DNA of 64,000 nt from Bog-756 sp052326605 (GTDB taxonomy: Bacteria; Actinomycetota; Acidimicrobiia; Acidimicrobiales; RAAP-2). Below the pieces are notes generated by a model that saw only the letters and a program-made list of their open reading frames with translations, did not search any database and was not told where the DNA came from. Numbering within the stretch: the stretch's first letter is position 1; each line of letters begins with the position of its first letter. Shown one piece after another: positions 8,440-16,079 of this stretch. The DNA is taken from contig JBKQMB010000115.1 of the NCBI GenBank assembly GCA_052326605.1, positions 9,669 to 73,668 of the forward strand, given 5' to 3'. Made by a program: the position numbers and the translations under genes.

Positions 8440-8868
8440 TCAGCCTCCGAGCATGCCGTAGGCGCCGCTGACCGTCAGCGTGGTCACCAGGCGGCGGTCG
8501 GCCACCATCACCTGGCGGAACTCGTCCCAATCCGGGTGCTCGCCCCGTGCCGCCCGATACATCCCGACCAGCTCCTCGACCACGTGGTCGTCCACTGCCC
8601 CGGCCACCTCGGACAGGGCCACGGTCCCCTCGAGCACCACGTAGGCAAAGAAGTCCCCGCGGGTCACGTGCAGGGAGGCGCGAGGGTCGCGGCGCAGGTT
8701 CTTGGTCTTCGCCCGCCCGTTGGTCACCGAGATCCGGACGGTGTGCCGCTCCCCCGCCAGGTAGAGGATGTTGGACAGCTGGGGCCGGCCGTCACGCTTG
8801 AGAGTGGCCAGCACCCCTTGGCGGTGCTGGCCGGCGAAGGCGAAAGCCTGGTCGAGGTCGATACCCAT
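8440..8868 (-). CDS. PPOX-class F420-dependent-type reductase family protein
   Basis: The 142-residue split-barrel protein has GQHRQGVLATLKRDGRPQ at the N-terminus, NILY, GRAKTKNLRRDPRASLHV (cofactor-phosphate contact) and YVVLEGTVAL. It ends with DRRLVTTLTV. This order is typical of the TIGR03618-type F420-binding enzymes of actinobacteria. The ATG at 8868 matches the family start; the open frame to 8982 adds Ser/Gly-rich residues only. It is the second such protein within 2 kb; the two are distant in sequence. Its stop lies 12 bases from the stop of the convergent DsbA-like gene, and it is upstream of neither ABC gene. Substrate unknown. Confidence 0.85.
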   Translation of the reverse strand: MGIDLDQAFAFAGQHRQGVLATLKRDGRPQLSNILYLAGERHTVRISVTNGRAKTKNLRRDPRASLHVTRGDFFAYVVLEGTVALSEVAGAVDDHVVEELVGMYRAARGEHPDWDEFRQVMVADRRLVTTLTVSGAYGMLGG

Positions 8869-8926
8869 TGCCCCAAGGTATCCCGGGGCTGGTTGTTCCG
8901 GCGCCCGGAGCCCGGGGCCGAACTGC

Positions 8927-9817
8927 TCAGGCGTCCCGCCGCACGAGGACCCAGCCGCCGACGACCACGATGACCGCGGCATAGAGCGCCAGGGTGCCGG
9001 CCGCCGCCCACGGCGACATGAGCACCCCGGCGAAGTCCGTCTTGCGGGTGGTCACCACGATCATGGCCAGACCGAGGTTGGACGGCAGGTACCGCTCGAT
9101 CGAGTTGCTGATACTCGAGGGGAAGATCTGGATGATCAACGGGAGCACGAGGAGCAACCCGACGTAGAGCGAGATCGCCCCGGCGGTGTGCCGGAGCATG
9201 AAGCCGATCCCGAGGGCGATGATGGTGAGGAGGACAAGGTAGACGCCACAGAGGAACACGGCACGTGCGGCCCCGGTGCTGGTGATGCTGGCCACCGGGA
9301 TCGTCGGGCTCTTGATCTGCGCCACGATCGAGCTGCCGGACGGAAGGGCCTTCCCCCCGTGCGCCGTCAGCACGGCCTGGCTGACGAAGAACGAGGCGAA
9401 CGCCGTGAGCTCGGCCACCACGAAGATCACCGCCGCGATGACGATGCCCTTGGCCGCCAGCACGGTGGTGCGGCGCGGAATGGTGGCCAGGGTCGTCCTG
9501 ATCGAGCCGGTGGCGTACTCCGAGGTCACGATCAGTGCCCCCAGGACGCCGACGACGAACTGGGAGATGAACTCACCTGTCTGGGAGAAGCGGACGGGGT
9601 CGAACTGGGCGCGGTCCACGACGCCCAGGCCGGCCCACCGGCCGGCCTCGATATTGGTGACCAGCGCAGAGAGCCCGATTCCTGCGACCACGACGACGAC
9701 CAGGGCGATCCACGTCGATCGCACGGAGCGCAGTTTGGTCCACTCGGAGAGGGTCTCCTCGCGCAGGCCGGCGCGGCCGCGCTCGATCGGGGCCAGCGTC
9801 GTGGCGACCGTCGTCAC
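8927..9817 (-). CDS. ABC-2 type transporter permease
   Basis: The 296-residue integral membrane protein has about six hydrophobic segments. An N-terminal cytoplasmic stretch SEWTKLRSVRSTWIAL is typical of ABC-2 permeases, followed by spans near residues 37-57, 90-115, 130-160, 180-205, 210-235 and 265-285. It should form the membrane part of an exporter with the ATPase encoded just upstream on the same strand. The ATG overlaps the ATPase stop by four bases (ATGA), so the two are translationally coupled. Such two-gene exporters commonly move peptides or drugs, or serve in lipid trafficking. Nothing here identifies the substrate. Confidence 0.9.
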   Translation of the reverse strand: MTTVATTLAPIERGRAGLREETLSEWTKLRSVRSTWIALVVVVVAGIGLSALVTNIEAGRWAGLGVVDRAQFDPVRFSQTGEFISQFVVGVLGALIVTSEYATGSIRTTLATIPRRTTVLAAKGIVIAAVIFVVAELTAFASFFVSQAVLTAHGGKALPSGSSIVAQIKSPTIPVASITSTGAARAVFLCGVYLVLLTIIALGIGFMLRHTAGAISLYVGLLLVLPLIIQIFPSSISNSIERYLPSNLGLAMIVVTTRKTDFAGVLMSPWAAAGTLALYAAVIVVVGGWVLVRRDA

Positions 9818-10737
9818 GAGGGCACCCCCACGCGGGCGTGCCCGTGGAAGTCGACGGAGTCCGAGGTGAGCTCCATGAAGACCTCCTCGAGGCTCGCCTG
9901 TTGCGGGCTCAGCTCGTGGAGGGCGATACCGGCGGCGTGCGCAGCGTCCCCGATCCGGGCCGGGTCCACCTTTGTCACGAGCAGGCTGTCGCCCTCTCCG
10001 CGGGTGACCGAGGCCCCGATCGAGGAGAGCGCATCGGCGAGCCTGCCTGCCTCGGGCGAGCGCACGAGCACGGTGGCCACGGTGTTGGACCTGATGAAGT
10101 CGTCGACGGTGGTGTCGGCGATCAGCTTTCCCCGGCCGATCACGACGAGGTCGGTGGCGGAAAGCGACATCTCGCTCATCAGGTGACTCGAGACGAAGAT
10201 CGTCCTGCCCTCACCGGCCAGGGACTTGAGCAGGTTGCGGACCCAGAGGATCCCCTCGGGGTCGAGGCCGTTGATCGGCTCGTCGAAGAGCAGCACGCCG
10301 GGGTCTCCCAGGAGCGCCGAGGCGATGCCGAGCCGCTGGCTCATGCCCAGGGAGTACTTCCCCACCTTGCGACCGGCCACTGCGGTGAGGCCGACGAGCT
10401 CCAGCACCTCGTCGACACGCTCCTTCTGGATGGCGTTGGTCTGGGCCAGGCTCAGCAGGTGGTTGCGGGCCGAGCGGCCCGGGTGGACCGCCGTGGCCTC
10501 GAGCAGCGCCCCCACTTCGCGCAGGGGCCACTTGAGATCGTGGTAGCGCCGGCCGTCGAGCGTCACGTCGCCGGCGTTGGGCCGGTCGAGCCCCATGATC
10601 ATCCGCATGGTGGTGGACTTCCCCGAGCCGTTGGGCCCCAGGAAGCCGGTCACCACGCCGGCCCGGACCTCGAAGCTGAGGCCGTCCACGGCGCGGGTCC
10701 TCCCGTAGCTCTTCGAGAGCCGGGTGGCCTCGATCAC
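9814..10737 (-). CDS. ABC transporter ATP-binding protein
   Basis: The 307-residue ATPase has Walker A GPNGSGKST near residue 37, a Q-loop region, the signature SLGMSQRLGIA near 135, Walker B GVLLFDEPINGLDP and the switch His in FVSSHLMSEM. A C-terminal extension of about 90 residues after the nucleotide-binding domain is common for ABC-2 exporters. The start is the GTG at 10737, giving VIEATRLSKSYG, the standard first strand, with a GGGGAG ribosome site just upstream. An ATG at 10824 would add 29 non-family residues. It is coupled to the permease gene by a 4-base overlap. Confidence 0.92.
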   Translation of the reverse strand: MIEATRLSKSYGRTRAVDGLSFEVRAGVVTGFLGPNGSGKSTTMRMIMGLDRPNAGDVTLDGRRYHDLKWPLREVGALLEATAVHPGRSARNHLLSLAQTNAIQKERVDEVLELVGLTAVAGRKVGKYSLGMSQRLGIASALLGDPGVLLFDEPINGLDPEGILWVRNLLKSLAGEGRTIFVSSHLMSEMSLSATDLVVIGRGKLIADTTVDDFIRSNTVATVLVRSPEAGRLADALSSIGASVTRGEGDSLLVTKVDPARIGDAAHAAGIALHELSPQQASLEEVFMELTSDSVDFHGHARVGVPS

Positions 10738-11105
10738 GTGCGTGCTCCCCTGTGGCGCATGCCACGACCGTACCAGCGCCGCGCCGGAATACCCCCAGGC
10801 AGGGAGGTTGCGACCGAGGAGCATGGGAAGGGCATGCCCCCCGGAACGTTTAGGGCCTGCCCCGTATCGGCGTGCAGGCGATCGTGTTCAAATGGAGCCA
10901 GCAACCACCGGTTGTGCCAACCATCAGACGGGGCGACTCAAGGCGGAACGCCAGGAACGCCTGGTGGAGTGGGCGGCGGCGGAGGCATGGATGCTCGACT
11001 TGGACACCGACGTGGCCCCCCGTCCCAGGTCGGGCATCCATGTCGTCTCGCCCCTGATGGGCGTGACGGGATCGAAGGGGCCACCGTGAGGGCAGAGGAC
11101 CGACG
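10738..11105. other. Intergenic stretch with no convincing gene
   Basis: About 370 bases between the ABC ATPase start and the next plus-strand frame. A plus-strand frame at 10892-11089 would encode 65 residues, with a protein-like central part (LKAERQERLVEWAAAEAWML) but no recognisable family and no clear ribosome site. The palindrome GGGCATGCCC lies near 10830. The promoter of the divergent ABC operon should lie in the first 100 bases, but no clear -35/-10 pair stands out. Confidence 0.4.
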
Positions 11106-11465
11106 ATGAGCGAGGGCGAAACCGACGGCCTTCTCACCGTGCAGCTCATGGGGGCCACCCACGCCCTCCACCGAGCAGCGATCGCGCAGGAGGGTGTCAG
11201 GTCCGACGGGACAGCCCCATCCGCTCTGCGATGTCCGCCACAGGCCGCTGTGGCCCGTGCAATCGGCACCCCGGGCACCCTGGATCGGATGCACCCCCTG
11301 AGCGTCGCCGGCCGCACCGCCGACAACCTGAACAGGATGGTCGTGGACGGGATCTCCGAGGCGGAGCCGGTCAACCGGGGCGCACTTCCGCTCATCTGCG
11401 AACCGGTGGCGGCGGAGCAGATCGGACAAGCCATCGATCGGCCATGGGCCTCCTGTTCCGGGTAA
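11106..11465 (+). CDS. Hypothetical protein
   Basis: Open frame of 119 residues beginning MSEGETDGLL. The third codon positions are GC-rich, which is consistent with coding in this genome, but I recognise no domain. It is rich in Ala, Gly and Pro, with two Cys in the C-terminal half and no membrane segment or signal peptide. The ribosome site is weak (GAGGAC, 8 bases upstream). A long overlapping minus-strand frame exists but has poor amino acid composition. It lies upstream of a strong hairpin and of a response-regulator/PAS remnant, so it may itself be a remnant. Treat as tentative. Confidence 0.4.
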   Translation: MSEGETDGLLTVQLMGATHALHRAAIAQEGVRSDGTAPSALRCPPQAAVARAIGTPGTLDRMHPLSVAGRTADNLNRMVVDGISEAEPVNRGALPLICEPVAAEQIGQAIDRPWASCSG

Positions 11466-11509
11466 CGTGCGGTACTTTTTGGATTCTCCAGTCCTTCGGC
11501 GTGCGGAAT

Positions 11510-11533
11510 GATGCCCGATCACAATCGGGCATC
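11510..11533. terminator. Perfect 10-bp stem hairpin with CACA loop
   Basis: The arms GATGCCCGAT (11510-11519) and ATCGGGCATC (11524-11533) are perfectly complementary around a 4-base loop. A flanking CGG/CCG pair could extend the stem past a small internal loop. There is no T-run after the stem on the plus strand, so termination is only one possible role. It sits between two weakly conserved frames. Confidence 0.5.
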
Positions 11534-11596
11534 TCCGAAATCTGCCGATGACAGCCGGAAGGAGCCCGAAGTACCCCCCGCGACGGTGCGATCACC

Positions 11597-12061
11597 GTGG
11601 CGCTCGCCACGGACAGCTTCCTCAGCGGCGACGGCCTCGCTCTGGAACTGCTTCGGGGAGGCGCATCGAGAATCGCCTACCTGCTCGACACACGGCTCCC
11701 CGACCTCGACGCCGTCCTCGACGCACTGAACGAGGTGTGCGCCGGGCAGACCGTCCTCGACCCGGGCATCGTGGACTCCCTGGTCCAGCGCCGCGGCGAT
11801 CCGGCATCGACGGGAGTCGGCCAGTCGTATCTGGAGGTCTGTGGTGCCGCCCCCGGAGATCACAGCACCGATCAGGTTGCCGCCGGTATCCGGGCGGCTC
11901 TGGAGGGCGACCTCCTCGTACCCATGAAGGTGCACGTCCCCTGCCACAGCGCGGACACGTCACGTTGGTTCGACGTCTTCATCTCCTCCCGCCTCGCTGA
12001 TGATGGTCATTGTCTCGGCGCTACCGTCACGCTGGCCCTCTCTTGCCGGACCACCCGGTAG
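11597..12061 (+). CDS. Chimeric fragment: response-regulator receiver C-terminus joined to a PAS-like domain
   Basis: The 154-residue product has no full domain at its N-terminus. Residues about 8-58 (LALELLRGG, AYLLDTRLPDLDAVLDAL, VCAGQTVLDPGIVDSLV) match the last helix-strand part and linker of NarL/LuxR-type response regulators. Residues about 62-150 (VGQSYLEVC, VAAGIRAALEGD, VPCHSADTSRWFDVFIS) match the middle of PAS sensor domains of the kind found in actinobacterial sensor proteins. The phospho-acceptor Asp half and the LuxR helix-turn-helix are both missing. Similarity seems to continue upstream of the GTG into frame 11552-11596, so the start is uncertain. It may be a rearranged remnant or a small sensory protein. 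Confidence 0.55.
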   Translation: MALATDSFLSGDGLALELLRGGASRIAYLLDTRLPDLDAVLDALNEVCAGQTVLDPGIVDSLVQRRGDPASTGVGQSYLEVCGAAPGDHSTDQVAAGIRAALEGDLLVPMKVHVPCHSADTSRWFDVFISSRLADDGHCLGATVTLALSCRTTR

Positions 12062-12124
12062 CGTCCGCTCCCGGACGCCGGGTTCCCCGTCGGGCGCCGG
12101 TAGGCCGAGGGCGTCGGACCTGGA

Positions 12125-13207
12125 TCAGCCGTCGACCGTCATCCCGACCGCAATGGTCTGTTCGATATGGCGCCGGGTGGCGTCGATCTCCTCGGCCACC
12201 GACTCGTCCTCGGCCATCACGGCGTCGAGATCCGTGGACTCATAGCCGATCACACCCATATCGGCGAATGTCTGGCGCATCTTCGGTCCCCACAGGCCGA
12301 TGTCCTTGAGCGTCGGGACGATGCGGGTGAACAACAGGCTGCGGAAGACCTTCTGGCTCTCGCTGGCGTCGACGTAGTCGATGCAGGCCTTTGCGTCGTA
12401 GCCGAGGCGCTCCCACAGCTCGTTGGCGAGGAATCGATCGCGCATCCGGTAGCACGCATCGGCACAGAACTCCTCGCGCTCGTCACGCTCCGCCTGCGTC
12501 AGCTGGGGGTAGTAGTCGCGCAGTGCAAGGCGGCCGAACATCACATGACGCGCCTCGTCCTGCATGACATAGGCGTTGACCGCCTTCCCCAATGGGTCGC
12601 CTGCCGTGTTGCGGATCAACCCGAACGCGGCGAGGGCCAGGCCCTCGATCAGGACCTGCATGCCCAGATAGGTCATGTCCCAGCGCGAATCGCGGAGAAT
12701 GTCGTCGAGCAACGACTTGAGATTGTCGTTGATCGGGTAGGCCATCTCGATCTTGTCAAGGTAGCGCGAGTAGGTCTCGACATGGCGCCCTTCGTCCATG
12801 ACCTGGGTGGCGGCGTAGTACTTGGAGTCGATGTCGGGGACCGTCTGCACGATCTTCGCCGTGCAGATGAGCGCGCCCTGCTCGCCGTGGAGGAACTGAC
12901 TGAACTGCCAGGCGACCATGTTGCGCCGCACGTTCCCACGCTCGTCATCGGTCAGCCTGTCCCACATGGGTGAGCCGTAGATCGGGACGAGCTCGTCGGG
13001 CACCTGTAGCGGGTTCTCGGGATCGGGGTCGTGGGACCAGTCGATGCGCTCGCTGGCGTCCCACTGCTTCTTCTTGCCCTTGTCGTAGAGCGTGATGAGC
13101 TTTTCGCGACTGTTGTCGTACTCCCAGGTGAACCGGGCCGTCCCCGAGTTGTCACCCGTCTGCCATCCGGTCTTGTCCACCGGTAACTGGTAAACCTTCG
13201 TCGTCAT
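12125..13207 (-). CDS. Ferritin-like di-iron (R2-like) oxidase family protein
   Basis: The 360-residue soluble helical protein has two classic carboxylate-bridged di-iron half-sites. Glu109 (HGEQGAL) pairs with Glu139-x2-His142 (DEGRHVE), and Glu188 (LIEGLAL) with Glu218-x2-His221 (DEARHVMF). The 30-residue spacing within both pairs fits the ferritin/ribonucleotide-reductase-R2/AurF superfamily. Such enzymes activate O2 for hydroxylation, N-oxygenation or desaturation; the substrate cannot be read. It is monocistronic, with the downstream thiolase-like gene pointing the same way but lying upstream in transcription order by 178 bases. All six metal ligands are present, so activity is expected. 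Confidence 0.8.
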   Translation of the reverse strand: MTTKVYQLPVDKTGWQTGDNSGTARFTWEYDNSREKLITLYDKGKKKQWDASERIDWSHDPDPENPLQVPDELVPIYGSPMWDRLTDDERGNVRRNMVAWQFSQFLHGEQGALICTAKIVQTVPDIDSKYYAATQVMDEGRHVETYSRYLDKIEMAYPINDNLKSLLDDILRDSRWDMTYLGMQVLIEGLALAAFGLIRNTAGDPLGKAVNAYVMQDEARHVMFGRLALRDYYPQLTQAERDEREEFCADACYRMRDRFLANELWERLGYDAKACIDYVDASESQKVFRSLLFTRIVPTLKDIGLWGPKMRQTFADMGVIGYESTDLDAVMAEDESVAEEIDATRRHIEQTIAVGMTVDG

Positions 13208-13234
13208 GCCGAGTTCCCCCGATCGACCGCAGTA

Positions 13235-13252
13235 TCAACCCAGTGTGGGTGA
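13235..13252. promoter_or_regulatory. Inverted repeat upstream of the di-iron oxidase gene
   Basis: The arms TCAACCCA and TGGGTGA are separated by GTG, centred 37 bases upstream of the ATG of the minus-strand ferritin-like gene. The size and spacing fit a dimeric repressor such as a TetR- or MarR-type regulator. No regulator gene is adjacent. Confidence 0.35.
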
Positions 13253-13385
13253 GTAGCGCGATGCTGTCAATCATCGGTGCCCGTCGGCTCTGGGTCCACC
13301 GGTGCCCGGGTGCCGGAGGGCGGTGCGTGGCCCGCCGGAGTGGCATCCGCGACGTGGTGACCGGGTCAGGTGGCCCGGGGGTTGC

Positions 13386-14876
13386 TCACACCAGAGCGAA
13401 GGAGCCCTTCCCGACCCAGGCCTCGGTGCCGATCAGCTCGTGGGAGACCGCGTGCCGGGCCAGGTCGGCATCCTCGCTGATGGCCACGCAACGTCGGCCG
13501 TCTGGCGTATCGCACAGGGCCACCGTCCGGCTCGGGTCCATCCCCTCGTACGTGACCGTGTAGGTGGCGACCGTGGCGGCACCGTCGTACCCGTCGAACG
13601 CCTCGACGACGTCGACCATCTCGGTGACCGACGCCGCCTGGTGGGCGAGGTCGGCCAGCAACAGCGGCCGGCCGTCGGGAACGGCGGACCACACGCCAAT
13701 GCCGGGCTTGGTCAGGAGCCCGCTGACGGTGGTGACGAGCCCGAGCGAGCCCGGGTCGGCCCTCACGGCAGGGATCACCGCTGCCATGGACTGGAGGACG
13801 AAGTTGTTGAACGGCCCACCGGCGAAGGCCATGCCCCCGGTGACCGTGGGTGTCGCCCCGATGTCCAGAGCGAGGGCGCGCTGCTGCACCCGCACCGCAG
13901 CCGGAAAGCAGCTGTAGACCTCGGTCGTCTCCACCTCGGTCAGCGGCCGCCCGAGCCGCGCCGTTGCGGCCTCCCCCAGAACGCGCATAGCCGGCCAGGC
14001 GTGCAGCCGCCGCCGGCGCAAGAGGGAAGCAGCGTGACCCGACTCGACACCAACCAGGGGGAACACCCATCGATCGGTGGACACCCCCAGGTCCCGTGCA
14101 GTCCCCGCCGAGCAGAAGACCAGCGCCGCCGCCTGGTCGACCGTCCACTGGGTGGAGTGCCACTTGTTGTAGGGGAAGGCCAGCGGGCGGTTCGACGGCG
14201 ACGGGGTGTCGATCTCCCGGGCATCCATCGGATCGGCGAAGGCGGCCAGCGGGTTGGCCCTGGCAACCCGGTTGCAGCGGGCCCACAGATCGGCGATCTC
14301 GGCGCGGTGCTCCGCCAGGGTCCGACCCTCCGCCGCCCGGAGGGCATTGTCGATCATGGCGTACTGCTGTACGGGCTCCCACAGACGGTGGGTGACCTCC
14401 ACCGGCTCCAGGAGGGGTCCGGTGCGCCGGTGGACCACGTCGGGCTGCGCGCCGAATCGGCAGTCCTCTGTCGGCCCACCGACCGGCCGTCCCGGTCCCC
14501 GGGCCCAGCGCCGGGCCTCGCCCCCCACCACCACCGCCACCACCGAGGTGCCGGCCACGATCGCCGCCAGGGCGTCGTTGATCAGGCTCTGCTGGGGAAT
14601 GCCCAGTTCGAAGAGGTGGGTCCGCACCTCGGATGCACCTACCCCGTCGGCGACCAGGCGACCGGGGTCCGCGTACGACCAACTTCCCTGGGGGACGGCG
14701 ATCCGATCGATACCCGCCAACAGGCCGCTCCGGCCCGTATCGGCCCCGGCGGCGAGCAGCGCCCGGGTCATCAGCTCGCTCGGTTCGGCGTCCGCCGAGG
14801 CCGTTCCGATCCCCACCAGGATCGGTGTCCGCGGATCGAGCGAGCGCCTGCTCGCCGACCGGGCTGCCCCTGTCAC
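13386..14876 (-). CDS. Thiolase-like acetyl-CoA acetyltransferase family protein (SCP-x-like, with C-terminal OB domain)
   Basis: The 496-residue protein has the thiolase fold: TPILVGIGTAS at the start, GIPQQSLIN, VVVGGEAR, SCFPAAVRVQ near residue 333, and TVTGGMAFAGGPFNN. A C-terminal OB-like part begins near residue 420 (ATYTVTYEGMDPSRTVAL). It resembles the long mycobacterial proteins annotated acetyl-CoA acetyltransferase. The nucleophilic Cys of true thiolases is not found in the N-terminal half: the equivalent region reads IPQQSLIN, and the first Cys lies near residue 146. It may therefore carry out a different acyl-transfer or retro-aldol reaction, as proposed for some steroid-degrading relatives. 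It follows two acyl-CoA dehydrogenase genes only at a distance of 2.4 kb. Confidence 0.8.
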   Translation of the reverse strand: MTGAARSASRRSLDPRTPILVGIGTASADAEPSELMTRALLAAGADTGRSGLLAGIDRIAVPQGSWSYADPGRLVADGVGASEVRTHLFELGIPQQSLINDALAAIVAGTSVVAVVVGGEARRWARGPGRPVGGPTEDCRFGAQPDVVHRRTGPLLEPVEVTHRLWEPVQQYAMIDNALRAAEGRTLAEHRAEIADLWARCNRVARANPLAAFADPMDAREIDTPSPSNRPLAFPYNKWHSTQWTVDQAAALVFCSAGTARDLGVSTDRWVFPLVGVESGHAASLLRRRRLHAWPAMRVLGEAATARLGRPLTEVETTEVYSCFPAAVRVQQRALALDIGATPTVTGGMAFAGGPFNNFVLQSMAAVIPAVRADPGSLGLVTTVSGLLTKPGIGVWSAVPDGRPLLLADLAHQAASVTEMVDVVEAFDGYDGAATVATYTVTYEGMDPSRTVALCDTPDGRRCVAISEDADLARHAVSHELIGTEAWVGKGSFALV

Positions 14877-14897
14877 CGGATCAGCCCGTAGCCCGGT

Positions 14898-15215
14898 TCA
14901 CAGAGCCCGCCGTCCGGCCGAGGCGGTGCTGCCCTCCAGGGCATCGGACCGGCGTTCCCGCATCATCCGACCGACCTGGCGCCAGGTGACGGCCACGGCC
15001 CCGAGCGCCAGTGCGTCCCCTCGGGAGCGCTCGGGCAGGTCGTAGTGGGCATGGTGCGGTCGGCCCGCCTTGCACTGGAACCACTCCCTGCGCATGCCCA
15101 TCCGGGCAGCGAAGGCATGCAGCTCATCGTCGCTGTCGGCCACCAGGTGCGACCATCGGTCGACCACCACTCCGAGCCGGGCAGGCTGGCGCCAGTCGTC
15201 CAGGTAGACCGTCAC
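14898..15215 (-). CDS. DUF4031 domain protein
   Basis: Small 105-residue protein starting MTVYLDDWRQPAR. It contains RWSHLVAD, ELHAFAARMGMRREWFQ and HHAHYDLPE, the pattern of the actinobacterial DUF4031 family. No enzymatic function is known to me. The clustered His, Asp and Trp residues suggest a metal or nucleotide site, which is inference. It sits between the thiolase-like gene (21 bases downstream) and the rhodanese gene (27 bases upstream) on the same strand, so the three may be co-transcribed. Confidence 0.8.
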   Translation of the reverse strand: MTVYLDDWRQPARLGVVVDRWSHLVADSDDELHAFAARMGMRREWFQCKAGRPHHAHYDLPERSRGDALALGAVAVTWRQVGRMMRERRSDALEGSTASAGRRAL

Positions 15216-15242
15216 CGGCTCGTGCAGCGGGGCAGCACCGGG

Positions 15243-15593
15243 TCAGAGAATGCGACCGGTGTCTCCGTCGTCCGTGACTACCGACAGCCCGGCCTGCTCC
15301 CAGGCCAGCATTCCCCCTGCGATGTTGAGGGCGTCGTACCCGGCACCGGCCAGGGTGGTGGCCACCGTGCCCGAGCGCCCTCCGACCCGGCAGATGCAGA
15401 GCACCGTCCGGTCCTTCGGGATCTCGTCGATCCGCTCGGAGACCAGCCCTATGGCCACCTGGACCGCTTCGGGGGCGTGCCCCGCCTCCCATTCGGAGTC
15501 CTCACGGACGTCGAGAAGGAACGCCCCGGAGGCGATCAGCCGGGCAGCCTCCCCCGGGTCGATGTCAGCCGCTCGCACATGGTCGGAATTCAC
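15243..15593 (-). CDS. Rhodanese-like domain protein
   Basis: Single-domain rhodanese of 116 residues from the GTG at 15593. It has FLLDVREDSEWEAGH near the N-terminus, the active-site loop CRVGGRSG with the sulfur-carrying Cys, and the closing NIAGGMLAWEQAG. The loop C-R-V-G-G-R-S fits a sulfurtransferase with an intact nucleophile. The frame is open to 15632, but the family pattern begins after the GTG; the ribosome site is weak for both starts. It is followed by DUF4031 and preceded by a VOC-family gene on the same strand. Substrate and acceptor unknown. Confidence 0.85.
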   Translation of the reverse strand: MNSDHVRAADIDPGEAARLIASGAFLLDVREDSEWEAGHAPEAVQVAIGLVSERIDEIPKDRTVLCICRVGGRSGTVATTLAGAGYDALNIAGGMLAWEQAGLSVVTDDGDTGRIL

Positions 15594-15638
15594 GCCATCA
15601 CCGTACCGGAGTACGGGACCCGACCGGGTCACCCCCGG

Positions 15639-16079
15639 TCACGACGGGAGGTCCATCAATTCGATCCGCACTCCGTCGGGGTCGGTGCAGTACACGAAGT
15701 CGAGGCGGGCCCCCGGGAGATCGAAGGTGGTCCGGGTGCCGCGGACCACCGCTCCCCCCACGGCCTCGATGGCCGACGCCGCGCCGTCAACGTCGTCCAC
15801 CCGCATCGAGAGGTGGGTCAGGCCCAACTGATTCATCGGGCGGCGCACCGGGTCGCCGGTCGTGCCCGGCGACTCGAATCCGAGCAGTTCGATGGTGAAC
15901 CCGTCGCGCCGGAGCATCCGCGACTGCAGGCGCACCTGCTCCACCTCCATGAGCGCCCCGAATTCCGGGCCGACCTGGTGCGACCCGACCTTCTCGAACC
16001 CGAGCCCCTCGCAGTAGAAGCGCAGGGACCGCTCGAGATCCGAGACGCAGATCCCCAGATGCGAAAACGACAGCGTCAT
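15639..16079 (-). CDS. VOC (glyoxalase/bleomycin resistance) superfamily protein
   Basis: The 146-residue protein is built of two beta-alpha-beta-beta-beta units. It starts LSFSHLGICVSDLERSLRFYCEGLGFE, has a second unit LTHLSMRVDDVDGAASAIEAVGG, and ends DPDGVRIELMDLP. Metal-ligand candidates are His6 (SHLGICV), an acidic residue in ALMEVEQ, His in LTHLSMR and Glu in RIELMD, as in metal-dependent glyoxalase-fold enzymes. Its start overlaps the stop of the upstream esterase gene by four bases (ATGA), so the two are co-translated. This suggests a shared catabolic substrate. Dioxygenase, epimerase or lyase are all possible. Confidence 0.85.
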   Translation of the reverse strand: MTLSFSHLGICVSDLERSLRFYCEGLGFEKVGSHQVGPEFGALMEVEQVRLQSRMLRRDGFTIELLGFESPGTTGDPVRRPMNQLGLTHLSMRVDDVDGAASAIEAVGGAVVRGTRTTFDLPGARLDFVYCTDPDGVRIELMDLPS

